DNA of 11,513 bases from Bacteroidales bacterium UBA6346. Lineage in GTDB: Bacteria > Bacteroidota > Bacteroidia > Bacteroidales > UBA932. The notes under the pieces were generated by a model, which saw only the letters and a list, made by a program, of their open reading frames with translations, did not search any database and was not told where the DNA came from. The stretch's first letter is position 1; every line of letters begins with the position of its first letter. The stretch is taken from the NCBI GenBank assembly GCA_002438905.1, contig DJSA01000140.1:1-11513 (forward strand), given 5' to 3'. Made by a program: the position numbers and the translations under genes. Positions 1 through 6,628 of the stretch are shown here, piece after piece.

Positions 1-90
1 CTCGTCTTCGACCTCTGCCACATCCGGATGTATGACTACTGGGACAGCTTCAAGACGGCCTTCGACCGGTACCTCGAGACCGTAAAATAG
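1..90 (+). CDS. C-terminal 29 residues of an unrecognised protein (5' end outside window)
   Basis: An open frame runs from the first base to a TAG at 88-90. It encodes 29 residues rich in aromatics and charges, including RMYDYWDSFKTAFDRYLE, so it looks like the amphipathic end of a folded protein. I do not recognise the family. Only 51 bases separate it from the lipoprotein gene at 142 on the same strand, and I see no terminator between them. The two are probably co-transcribed, as is common for enzyme and lipoprotein genes of a polysaccharide utilisation locus. The reading frame is clear; the function is unknown. Confidence 0.6.
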   Translation, partial: LVFDLCHIRMYDYWDSFKTAFDRYLETVK

Positions 91-141
91 CATATTGTAA
101 ACTAAAACATAAAAACTACACACTAACAAACACATTTTATT

Positions 142-1824
142 ATGAAAAAGATTCTATTGTCGCTGGTGGCCATTGCCCTCGCGCTGGTCAGCTGCAAGAA
201 GGAGGAGCAGGTTACTCCTGAAATCAAGGCGGACAAGACCGAGTACCAGATTCCGCTTGCCGGAACCGAGGAGGCCGAGTTCTTCGTCGAGTTCACGACC
301 AACGTCGACTGGACTGCCAAGCTCAAGGAAACTTACGACTGGTGCACAATCGTCGGTTCAAAAGGAACTGCCGGAGAAGGCAAGGTCAAGGTCATTGCAG
401 AGGAAAACAAGACGAATGACGAGCGTGTTGCCGTAGTCGTTGTGACTGCCGGCGTCGCACAGCAGGAGTTCAAGCTCATTCAGGCTCAGGTCAACAAGAT
501 TGCCCTCGTTTCCGAGTCGGCCGAGATTGACAGCAAGGGCGGCGAGGTCGAGCTCAAGGTCATGACCAACATTCCTTACGAGGTTACGATTCCGGAAGAT
601 TTCACTTGGGTAAAGAAAGCCGCGACAAAGGCTTATGGCGAGCAGGTTACGAAGCTTTCCGTGGCAGCCTTCGATGAGCTTGATGGTGAGCGCACAGCCG
701 CGCTTTCAGTCAAGGCCGAAGGTTTCGACGCTCTCACTTTCACGATTACCCAGAAAGGACCTCAGACGAAGCTTTGGGGCATTGACCTCAGAACTGTCCT
801 TAATCATGTTGCCACTTATACTAAGACATACATGACATGGAATTCCGAAAAGGGAGACTATTCTACGGAAAGCAAGATAACTATGAATACAGTTGCTTCG
901 ATTGCACTTTATGATGGTAATCTTGTCGTTTGTGCAGGCGATGGAAGCAAGCCGATTATTCTTGACAAGAAAACCGGAGAAAAGAAAGGTGAGCTTAATA
1001 CTGGCGATGTTGAACCGATTACAATTACCAATGATGAGGCCGGAAATCTTGTTTTCTGCAACAGGGTTAACAACTGGTGGAGCAGTTATGTTGATTTCTC
1101 AATCTGGTATATGAAACCTGGTGATAAAACACCGACCCTCTTGGCTTCGACTAAGGCGCAGGGATATGAAAATGGACCGAGCTATATAGGATACTCACTT
1201 TCTGTAAGAGGTGATGTGACAAAGAATGCTGCAATAGTTTCCCCTTGGGAAGGTGTTGGCGGAGGCGGCGAGAACATGGTTCTTGCTTGGGAAGTCAAGG
1301 ATGGAAAAGCCGGAAACTATGTTAAGCAGACTCTTACCGGATTCTACGGATTAGCCGGGTGGTATAATGGCACTCCTGGTTATTGGTCTGGTGCGCCTAA
1401 TAACTCCCCTGCCTATGCTCTTATGGGAACAAACCTTTCCGACGGTGCCATTATGGCGTTGTACGACGAAAATATTCCATATTATGTTGCAGCAGACTGC
1501 TCATGCACAAAACTTATGGAAAAGGCTCCTATAAGCAGCAACAATGCTTTCAATACGATGGAAATCCGTACGATTAATGGTAAGCAATATGCAGTAATTG
1601 CCGGTGACACTTTCTTTACATATTCGAAGCCTGAGATTTATGTGATAGACATGGCTACAAAGGAGATCGTGTTCACGCCGTCAACAACCTTGTACTCTGA
1701 AGACCTTGCAGGCGGCAATGTTGGTTGCGATATAACATTTGAAGCAGCTGAAGGAGGCATGAACCTCTATTATATAGCGAACAACTCGTCAGCCATCGAG
1801 GCATTCTGGTGCCCGCTCAAATAA
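142..1824 (+). CDS. BACON-domain lipoprotein, putative surface glycan-binding protein
   Basis: This is a 560-residue predicted lipoprotein. It starts MKKILLSLVA and has a lipobox LVSC with the lipidated cysteine at residue 18, followed by a charged KKEEQ stretch. Residues about 29-116 and 118-206 are two consecutive all-beta repeats of the BACON type (Bacteroidetes-Associated Carbohydrate-binding Often N-terminal), each with a W in a 'V.W' core (NVDWTAK, DFTWVKK) and an Ile-Gln/Thr-Gln ending strand. Residues about 207-560 form a larger domain rich in aromatics and in short beta segments such as SIALYDGNLVVCAGDG and AVIAGDTFFTY, which looks like a beta-propeller. I considered DUF5018 for this part but cannot confirm it. 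BACON domains usually act as spacers or mucin/glycan-binding modules on outer-membrane lipoproteins, so a glycan-binding role at the cell surface is likely but inferred. The leader (91-141) is A/C-rich with no Shine-Dalgarno site. Codon use shifts: the BACON part is G+C-rich with C-ending codons, while the C-terminal domain is more A+T-rich. Confidence 0.85.
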   Translation: MKKILLSLVAIALALVSCKKEEQVTPEIKADKTEYQIPLAGTEEAEFFVEFTTNVDWTAKLKETYDWCTIVGSKGTAGEGKVKVIAEENKTNDERVAVVVVTAGVAQQEFKLIQAQVNKIALVSESAEIDSKGGEVELKVMTNIPYEVTIPEDFTWVKKAATKAYGEQVTKLSVAAFDELDGERTAALSVKAEGFDALTFTITQKGPQTKLWGIDLRTVLNHVATYTKTYMTWNSEKGDYSTESKITMNTVASIALYDGNLVVCAGDGSKPIILDKKTGEKKGELNTGDVEPITITNDEAGNLVFCNRVNNWWSSYVDFSIWYMKPGDKTPTLLASTKAQGYENGPSYIGYSLSVRGDVTKNAAIVSPWEGVGGGGENMVLAWEVKDGKAGNYVKQTLTGFYGLAGWYNGTPGYWSGAPNNSPAYALMGTNLSDGAIMALYDENIPYYVAADCSCTKLMEKAPISSNNAFNTMEIRTINGKQYAVIAGDTFFTYSKPEIYVIDMATKEIVFTPSTTLYSEDLAGGNVGCDITFEAAEGGMNLYYIANNSSAIEAFWCPLK

Positions 1825-1832
1825 CTCCGCAA

Positions 1833-1902
1833 GGGAAATCCCCAAGTGAGCGCCAAGGCTCACTGAACGCAGCGGCGGGAGGTCATCCGACCTACCGCCG
1901 CT
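1833..1902 (+). other. Tandem stem-loops in the 3' region of the lipoprotein gene
   Basis: Just after the lipoprotein stop codon there are consecutive inverted repeats. A small GGG/CCC pair lies at 1833-1842. A perfect 7-bp stem, AGTGAGC (1845-1851) with GCTCACT (1858-1864), has a 6-base loop. A stronger hairpin pairs AGCGGCGG (1871-1878) with CCGCCGCT (1895-1902), then after one G-A mismatch AGGTC (1880-1884) with GACCT (1889-1893) around a 4-base loop. No T-tract follows, so these are not classical intrinsic terminators alone. They could stabilise the mRNA 3' end, help termination, or belong to a dispersed palindromic repeat family. Confidence 0.55.
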
Positions 1903-1965
1903 TGCTTATATACAGAACACCGCGCCCTCAAGTTATAGTACAAAATCAACCTTTCTTGCAAAATT

Positions 1966-2020
1966 TATCAAAATGTTCGGAAAAATCAGACAATCGATGA
2001 TTTTTCCGAACATTTTGATA
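1966..2020. terminator. Perfect 23-bp inverted repeat between convergent genes, likely bidirectional terminator
   Basis: The left arm is 1966-1988 and the right arm 1998-2020. The two are exact reverse complements over 23 bases, with a 9-base loop (GACAATCGA) at 1989-1997. Each arm carries a run of five A or T near the loop and TTCGG/CCGAA in the middle. The element lies 141 bases after the lipoprotein stop and 27 bases beyond the acyltransferase stop on the other strand. This is where a terminator serving both converging transcripts would sit. Neither side ends in a clear T-tract outside the stem, so the termination mechanism is uncertain. A miniature palindromic repeat is an alternative. 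Confidence 0.7.
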
Positions 2021-2047
2021 CGATTGGCAATATTGCGGGCTCGGGCG

Positions 2048-3457
2048 TCAGCTGCGCCAGAAGACACGGAGGCGGGTGCACAGCCAGGTGGCGAGCATCA
2101 TCAGAAGGGTGAGCGTGACTCCCTGCATCAAGCCCCAGAAAGGAGAACCGGCGGCGAGATTGCCGATCAGCGGCATGACTCCGGTCAGGGAGAGAACCGG
2201 ACCTATCACAAGCCCAGTCACCGTGTAGGCAACCATCGGGTTTTGTCCGACAGCGGAGAGAAAATGGCAGCGGAGACCCGCGTTGAGTTCACTGCTGAGA
2301 AGGGCTGAGACTACGAGAATTCCCATTCCGGTGGTGGTGAAGAGGTAGGAGAGGTTGCAGTAGTCCTTTGTGATTCCCCCGTCGATCGGGTCGAACAGCA
2401 CCCCCATAATCAGAAGGCCGAAGCCGATGTAGCCGACTATTGCCCAAACAGATTTCGTGACTTTCCACGTGACAGCGATGAACGCTCCCGCGAGAGCGAC
2501 AGATATAAGGAAGTCCGCAAGAACGTTTCGCGTGTAGAGTCCCCATAGTTGGACGACCACGGCTGCTGCGGCGATTAGCGATGCCGGAAGCCAGACTTTC
2601 TCTTCCATTGCCTCATTCCGCTCTGGAGCCTTTGTGAATCTGAGTATTATGTCCCCGACAACCGAGCCGGCAAGCACTGGGATGAGGTACTGGAGGTATG
2701 ACCATTGGAACGCCCATCCAATTACCTGCGGAACGTCTGGGATGAACGCGATGGCCTGTGGCGCGTATGACGCAACTGCCTTCACCGCTGCAACCATTGC
2801 GAGGCACAGCCACCGCAGGGCGATGCTGTCGCGTGTGAGCAGCCAGATGGAGCCGCCGAAAAGCGACACGACAGCAAGAATCATGATTATAACATCGTTC
2901 CCGCTCGTGATTTCCACCCCGAAGACGAAGTTCTGCACCAGCGCGCAGACAGCAATCAGCACGACTCCCGAGAGGTTTACGGCCGCCTTTAGCCATTCCT
3001 TTGAGGAATTGACCCTCACCAGTGCAAGGCAGAGCGAGCCCCAAATGAGCATCCGGAATAGCGACTGAGCCCACATTGGCTGCGCGCTTGCTCCCAACCT
3101 GTAAGAATTTCCGAGGATGACGGCGAAAAGCGTGAGGATGAGCCATCTTTTGAAGAGACCCACGCATATAGCCCCGTGTCCAACTCCTTTGGAAATCTTC
3201 TTCCTCAGCGAAAACGGCAGGGCGGCTCCCATTGAAAGCAGGAAAAACGGGAACACGAGGTCCACCCAAGTCAGTCCGGGGTTGTTCGGGTTGAATTCGT
3301 AGGTCGGAGGCGGAGTCTGTGCGTGAAACATCCATCCGGGCAGGTCCGAAAAAAAACCGACGTTGGCACTGAGCACCATTCCGATGATCGCGATGCAGCG
3401 GAGTATGTCAATCGCGACTATTCTTCCAGATTCATTGATGGTCTTTGCGGCATTCAT
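2048..3457 (-). CDS. HGSNAT-like integral membrane acyltransferase (heparan-alpha-glucosaminide N-acetyltransferase family)
   Basis: This is a 469-residue multi-pass membrane protein. The N-terminus has the pattern of the HGSNAT/NagX-like family: R12, the helix start AIDILRCIAIIGMVL (15-29), a periplasmic loop with H45 (MFHAQ), then TWVDLVFPFFLLSMGAALPFSL (63-84). In this family an acetyl group is moved from cytoplasmic acetyl-CoA through a membrane histidine to an amino sugar on the far side; H45 is the candidate by position. About ten further hydrophobic segments follow. The length fits bacterial members (roughly 370-480 residues). It may carry the DUF5009 label in Pfam. Some relatives (YeiB, acyltransferase-3-like) have different substrates, so acceptor identity is open. 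The gene is monocistronic as seen here, convergent with the lipoprotein gene and divergent from the phosphoesterase. A start at 3457 is supported by a -7 box at 3541-3548 and by R12 and the first helix falling at the expected distance. Confidence 0.82.
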   Translation of the reverse strand: MNAAKTINESGRIVAIDILRCIAIIGMVLSANVGFFSDLPGWMFHAQTPPPTYEFNPNNPGLTWVDLVFPFFLLSMGAALPFSLRKKISKGVGHGAICVGLFKRWLILTLFAVILGNSYRLGASAQPMWAQSLFRMLIWGSLCLALVRVNSSKEWLKAAVNLSGVVLIAVCALVQNFVFGVEITSGNDVIIMILAVVSLFGGSIWLLTRDSIALRWLCLAMVAAVKAVASYAPQAIAFIPDVPQVIGWAFQWSYLQYLIPVLAGSVVGDIILRFTKAPERNEAMEEKVWLPASLIAAAAVVVQLWGLYTRNVLADFLISVALAGAFIAVTWKVTKSVWAIVGYIGFGLLIMGVLFDPIDGGITKDYCNLSYLFTTTGMGILVVSALLSSELNAGLRCHFLSAVGQNPMVAYTVTGLVIGPVLSLTGVMPLIGNLAAGSPFWGLMQGVTLTLLMMLATWLCTRLRVFWRS

Positions 3458-3481
3458 ATCTTTATTCTTTGTGGCTAGATA

Positions 3482-3534
3482 ACATCCGGACCTAATCGTT
3501 GACTTGACGGCAGGTAAGGTCGGCGTCCGGATGT
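3482..3534. repeat. 10-bp inverted repeat in the acyltransferase leader
   Basis: ACATCCGGAC (3482-3491) and GTCCGGATGT (3525-3534) are exact reverse complements, 33 bases apart. The right arm ends just inside the transcription start expected from the minus-strand -7 box at 3541-3548, so the repeat would span most of the acyltransferase 5' leader. It could be a leader hairpin or a pair of operator half-sites; each arm also contains the self-complementary core TCCGGA. No regulator can be assigned from sequence. Confidence 0.45.
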
Positions 3535-3540
3535 GAAAGA

Positions 3541-3548
3541 CAAAAATA
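3541..3548 (-). promoter_or_regulatory. Bacteroidota -7 promoter box for the acyltransferase gene
   Basis: The minus strand reads TATTTTTG, an exact match to the Bacteroidota primary sigma factor -7 consensus TAnnTTTG. It lies 84 bases upstream of the acyltransferase start codon. A TTTG-type -33 element is not evident at the usual distance. An identical octamer precedes the esterase gene at 7544-7551. Confidence 0.45.
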
Positions 3549-3624
3549 AGTAATATATTTCGTATATTCTTAAAATTTTGTAACTTTCGGGAAATATTAT
3601 ATGATAAATTTTAAAAACTCTTGT

Positions 3625-5085
3625 ATGAAAAGGATATTACTGACGATTTTTACCCTTCTCTTGGTCATCACATCATACGCAAAGCCGCTGAAGGGGAGAG
3701 TCCGCTGCGAGGGTAAGGGCGTGGCCGGCGTTGTCGTTTCCAACGGGTTCTCGACGGTGCTGACTGATTCTCGGGGACATTTCAAATTGGAACAGAACCC
3801 TCAGGCACGATTCGTTTTCATATCCACGCCATCTGGCTATCTGTCTTCCGTACGCGGCGGAGAAGGCTGCTTCTGGCAGAATATCGAGCAGGGGAAGAAG
3901 ACTTACGACTTCAAGCTTATGAAAAACCGCCGGGATGACGGCCGTCACAATGTGATTGTCATAGCCGATCCGCAGATCAGCGATGCGGATGAATTTCCCG
4001 CGCTCAGACAAAATGCGGAATCTTTGAAAGAATGCTATGACAGAGTATCCCGGGACAGTTACACTTTCGGGATATGCCTTGGTGACATCGTCGGCTGGGA
4101 TCATTCCCTCTATCCGGAATACAACGGCATAATGGACAGCACCGGCATCGCCTTCCGCACAGTTATCGGCAATCACGACATGACCAACTACGGGCGCTCT
4201 TTCGAGAGCTCGACGCAGGATTACGAGAAGACATACGGGCCTACATACTATTCGTTCAACGTCGGAAGCGTGCATTATGTTGTCCTGAATGACAACTTTT
4301 ATGTAGGGAAGGACTGGTATTACATAGGCTATCTTCCTGAGGATCAGCTGCGCTGGATGGAGCAGGATCTTTCCTTCGTGAAGCCGGGCACGAAGGTCGT
4401 CGTTTCCATGCACATCCCGACAACCCTACGCGAGTGGGACCGGACAGGCTATAACTTCGATTTTAACCATATCGCCGATGTGCTCTGTAACAAGAAGGCT
4501 GTCTATGACCTGCTTGCTCCATACGATGCTGTGATTCTTTCCGGCCACACCCACACCGAAAACAACGAAATCATAAGTGAGCGTCTTGTCGAACAGAACA
4601 TTGCCTCTCTCGGAGGCGCCTGGTGGTGCGGACCGATATGCGCGGACGGCAGCCCCGCTGGCTTCAAGTTGCTCAGTTTCGACGGCGCTGACGTGAAGTG
4701 GTGCTACTACGGTTGCGGTACGCCGGAGGACTATCGGATGAAGGTCTATCTAGATGCTCCGCAGTATCCGGGAGAAGTCGTCGTGAATGTCTGGGATTAT
4801 GACCCGATGTGGAAGGTCGAGTATTTCGAGGACGGCGTGAAGACTTGTGACATGGAGCGCTTCGAGGGCAAGGATCCGCTCGCCTGCGAATTGTACAAAG
4901 ACCCTTCTTCACTAAAGCAGGGCTGGGTCTGCGCGGTTCTCACACAGAACCTTTTCCGTGCGACGCCGTCTCCTGATGCCGGGAGGCTTGAGGTGCGTGT
5001 GACCGACCGTTTCGGGGATGTTTATTCCTGCAAGTTTGATAATGTGGCAAGGAAACCTATGAAAATCCCTGTGGCGCGTGACTAG
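3625..5085 (+). CDS. Secreted calcineurin-like metallophosphoesterase (MetallophosN/Metallophos/MetallophosC)
   Basis: This protein has 486 residues counted from the ATG at 3625. It is a predicted exported phosphoesterase: a signal peptide (MKRILLTIFTLLLVITSYA), an N-terminal beta-sandwich (about 18-98, with TDSRGHFKL resembling MetallophosN/carboxypeptidase-regulatory folds), the dinuclear-metal catalytic domain (about 105-325), and a C-terminal beta domain like MetallophosC. Metal-ligand motifs appear in order: ADPQ (D115), LGDIVG (D154), GNHD (182-185), SMHIP (H263) and GHTH (307-310). The first motif has Gln where many relatives have His; DPQ is common in the CPPED1-like branch. The substrate could be a phosphomonoester or phosphodiester and cannot be read from the sequence. 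An in-frame ATG at 3601 would add MINFKNSC. I prefer 3625 because it gives a clean signal peptide and leaves a longer leader. It is convergent with the ROK gene, with only 36 bases between stops. Confidence 0.88.
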   Translation: MKRILLTIFTLLLVITSYAKPLKGRVRCEGKGVAGVVVSNGFSTVLTDSRGHFKLEQNPQARFVFISTPSGYLSSVRGGEGCFWQNIEQGKKTYDFKLMKNRRDDGRHNVIVIADPQISDADEFPALRQNAESLKECYDRVSRDSYTFGICLGDIVGWDHSLYPEYNGIMDSTGIAFRTVIGNHDMTNYGRSFESSTQDYEKTYGPTYYSFNVGSVHYVVLNDNFYVGKDWYYIGYLPEDQLRWMEQDLSFVKPGTKVVVSMHIPTTLREWDRTGYNFDFNHIADVLCNKKAVYDLLAPYDAVILSGHTHTENNEIISERLVEQNIASLGGAWWCGPICADGSPAGFKLLSFDGADVKWCYYGCGTPEDYRMKVYLDAPQYPGEVVVNVWDYDPMWKVEYFEDGVKTCDMERFEGKDPLACELYKDPSSLKQGWVCAVLTQNLFRATPSPDAGRLEVRVTDRFGDVYSCKFDNVARKPMKIPVARD

Positions 5086-5121
5086 ACCCTCGCTGGCTAC
5101 CTCGTGCGGCTGGCCATCGTC

Positions 5122-6321
5122 TCAGAGCAGTCCCAGCAGCCGACTGCGCGAGAGCATGCAGGCTCCGATCGGGCCGCCTTTCTTTCCAAGCTTGGAGAAC
5201 TTTAAGTTCGTGTCCCTACTGACAATAATCAGCGAGTGACGGTTGATGGCGCTCTTTATCGGAAGCATAAGGTAGTCCTTCGCGATGGCGAGCCGTCCTC
5301 CGATGACCACGAGTTCCGGGTTGAAGATGTTTATGAGCCCAGCGATGGCCTGTCCGAGCACCGCACCGATTTCCTCCACGCACTCGATTGCCAGAACATC
5401 CTCTTCCATCAGAGCCTCAAGGATATCTTCAATATCTATGTCGTCCGGATTCGGAAACTTGGAAGAAAGCAGCGACATTTTCCCTTCCTTCATCTTCTCC
5501 ACGAAAATGCGGTGGAGTGCTGAGCCTGACGCACCAGTTTCGAGACAACCGATTTTTCCGCATTGGCAAATCTGTCCGTTGTTCAGCATCGGAAAATGCC
5601 CTATCTCTCCGGAGAACCCCGACTTGCCGTAGGACAACTTGCCATCGATAATCATTCCCATACCCAATCCCCAGCTCAGGTTGATGAACAGCATGTTCTT
5701 CTCGTTGTTCGCCTCTCCGCAGATGTATTCCCCATAGGCCATCGCCCGAGAGTCGTTCTCAAGGAAAACCGGCGCACCAAGCTCTTTCTCAAGCACTTGC
5801 GACAGAGGTTTATCCTCCCCGAGGAAGTAGGAAAAACTGTAGCCAGTCTCGTGGTTCACGCGGCCCGTCAGGTTGATTCCATAGGCCAGCACTTTCTTCC
5901 GTTCGATTCCGAGACCATCCGTGTTCTTTTTCAGAAGTTCGGCAAGACCGCGCAGGGACTCTTCCGTGCCTTCGAGGACAAAGGGAACGTCCTCCTTGTA
6001 GTCCACGAGTGTGCCTTTGAAGTTTGTGACGGCAATGCTGACGTGGTGTCTTCTGATGTCGGCTCCAACGAAATAGCCCGCCGACTGGCTAAGCCCGTAG
6101 ATGCTCGGCCGTCGTCCGCCAGAAGTGCCAGTCTTGCCGAGGTCCTCGATAAAACCATCATCAATCAGTTCACCGATAAGCCTTGTCACCGTCGGGATGC
6201 TGGCGTTGAGTTCCTTGCTGAGTTCAGCAATGCTGAAATCGCCGTCGTTGATGCAGAGCCCCAGAATCTGCTGTTTCATGATTCCGCTCTTGCCCTCTAT
6301 GTTGTTGAGAAATGAGTTCAT
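5122..6321 (-). CDS. ROK-family transcriptional repressor (NagC/XylR-like)
   Basis: This is a 399-residue sugar-responsive DNA-binding regulator. Residues about 15-75 form a winged helix-turn-helix (IAELSKELNASIPTVTRLIG, then the wing LGKTGTSGGRRPS). Residues about 80-395 are a ROK domain. It retains the sugar-side signatures: END (188-190) followed by AYGE, GEIGH (238-242), and the zinc motif CxCGxxxC at C252, C254 and C259. The kinase phosphate-binding motif (usually DxGxTK) reads ADIRRHHVS at 87-95, so phosphoryl transfer is unlikely and the protein should be a repressor that senses a free sugar such as GlcNAc, ManNAc, glucose or a related compound. It lies 88 bases downstream of the interrupted esterase on the same strand, so it may be co-transcribed with it. 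The divergent epimerase operon is its most probable target (inference). The start at 6321 precedes the helix-turn-helix by the normal distance. Confidence 0.88.
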   Translation of the reverse strand: MNSFLNNIEGKSGIMKQQILGLCINDGDFSIAELSKELNASIPTVTRLIGELIDDGFIEDLGKTGTSGGRRPSIYGLSQSAGYFVGADIRRHHVSIAVTNFKGTLVDYKEDVPFVLEGTEESLRGLAELLKKNTDGLGIERKKVLAYGINLTGRVNHETGYSFSYFLGEDKPLSQVLEKELGAPVFLENDSRAMAYGEYICGEANNEKNMLFINLSWGLGMGMIIDGKLSYGKSGFSGEIGHFPMLNNGQICQCGKIGCLETGASGSALHRIFVEKMKEGKMSLLSSKFPNPDDIDIEDILEALMEEDVLAIECVEEIGAVLGQAIAGLINIFNPELVVIGGRLAIAKDYLMLPIKSAINRHSLIIVSRDTNLKFSKLGKKGGPIGACMLSRSRLLGLL

Positions 6322-6336
6322 GTCCTTTTTTAGGTC

Positions 6337-6360
6337 TGTGTCTTGTGTGTTGTGTCTTGT
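6337..6360. repeat. Direct repeat in the ROK gene leader
   Basis: TGTGTCTTGT occurs twice, at 6337-6346 and 6351-6360, with a 14-base period. In the sense of the ROK gene this reads ACAAGACACA twice, starting 16 bases upstream of the ATG. It could be an autoregulatory site or simply low-complexity A/C-rich leader sequence. No TAnnTTTG box is visible in the 88-base gap between the esterase remnant and the ROK gene, which favours transcription from upstream. Confidence 0.4.
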
Positions 6361-6409
6361 TCAGTAATCGGTTTTTTCTGTCAAGTCAATGGATCTTTAT
6401 GGCGAGTGC

Positions 6410-6628
6410 CTATCTGATGATCTTTTCTTCCATCTCCCATCCCGTGATTGTGGCGATGTAGGGGATTATCTGGCTTGCTATCTTCTTGTGGCCGTTGTAG
6501 TTCGGATGCTGGCTTGCGCCTAGGTCGGTCGTTTCGTTGTGGATTCCGCTCTGAAATCCTATCGCCCACAGGTTTTCAAGTCCGCTTCTGCGGCAGGCTT
6601 CGCTGACATAGGCATAGATGCTGGGGTC
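6410..6628 (-). pseudogene. Detached C-terminal part of the SGNH esterase, after an in-frame stop
   Basis: Immediately after the TAA at 6629-6631 the esterase frame stays open for 72 codons, to a TAG at 6410-6412. The translation is protein-like and supplies the part missing from the upstream piece: DPSIYAYVSEAC, then GIHNETTDLG, then QHPNYNGHKKIASQI. The HP....GH pattern is the block V histidine region of SGNH/CE2 esterases (H340 in the joined numbering). The joined protein would be about 371 residues, typical of two-domain CE2 enzymes. No good independent start exists, so this part would only be made by readthrough or reversion. Confidence 0.75.

Noticed and set aside
19..30. 12-bp palindrome ACATCCGGATGT in the first partial gene, similar to the arms at 3482-3534.
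   Set aside because: It lies within coding sequence and is explained by ordinary codons; similarity to the arms rests on the short self-complementary TCCGGA core.
1973..2308. A 111-residue + strand frame starting inside the 23-bp palindrome.
   Set aside because: Its start lies in the hairpin, its sequence is charged and low in hydrophobic core residues, and it overlaps the acyltransferase gene antisense.
2048..3335. Long alternative reading frames on both strands inside the acyltransferase gene (for example 2613-3335 minus, 2634-3068 plus).
   Set aside because: They overlap a convincing membrane protein, have no family-like features, and follow from G+C-rich third positions.
3739..5085. Possible loss of a metal-binding His in the phosphoesterase (DPQ instead of DxH).
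   Set aside because: DPQ is the usual form in the CPPED1-like and MetallophosN-containing branch, and all other metal motifs are intact.
5086..5121. Terminator between the convergent phosphoesterase and ROK genes.
   Set aside because: I found only 4-bp complementary segments and no T-tract in this 36-base gap.
5563..6315. A 250-residue frame antisense to the ROK gene.
   Set aside because: It is the mirror frame of a well-supported regulator, has no recognisable motif and no promoter or leader.
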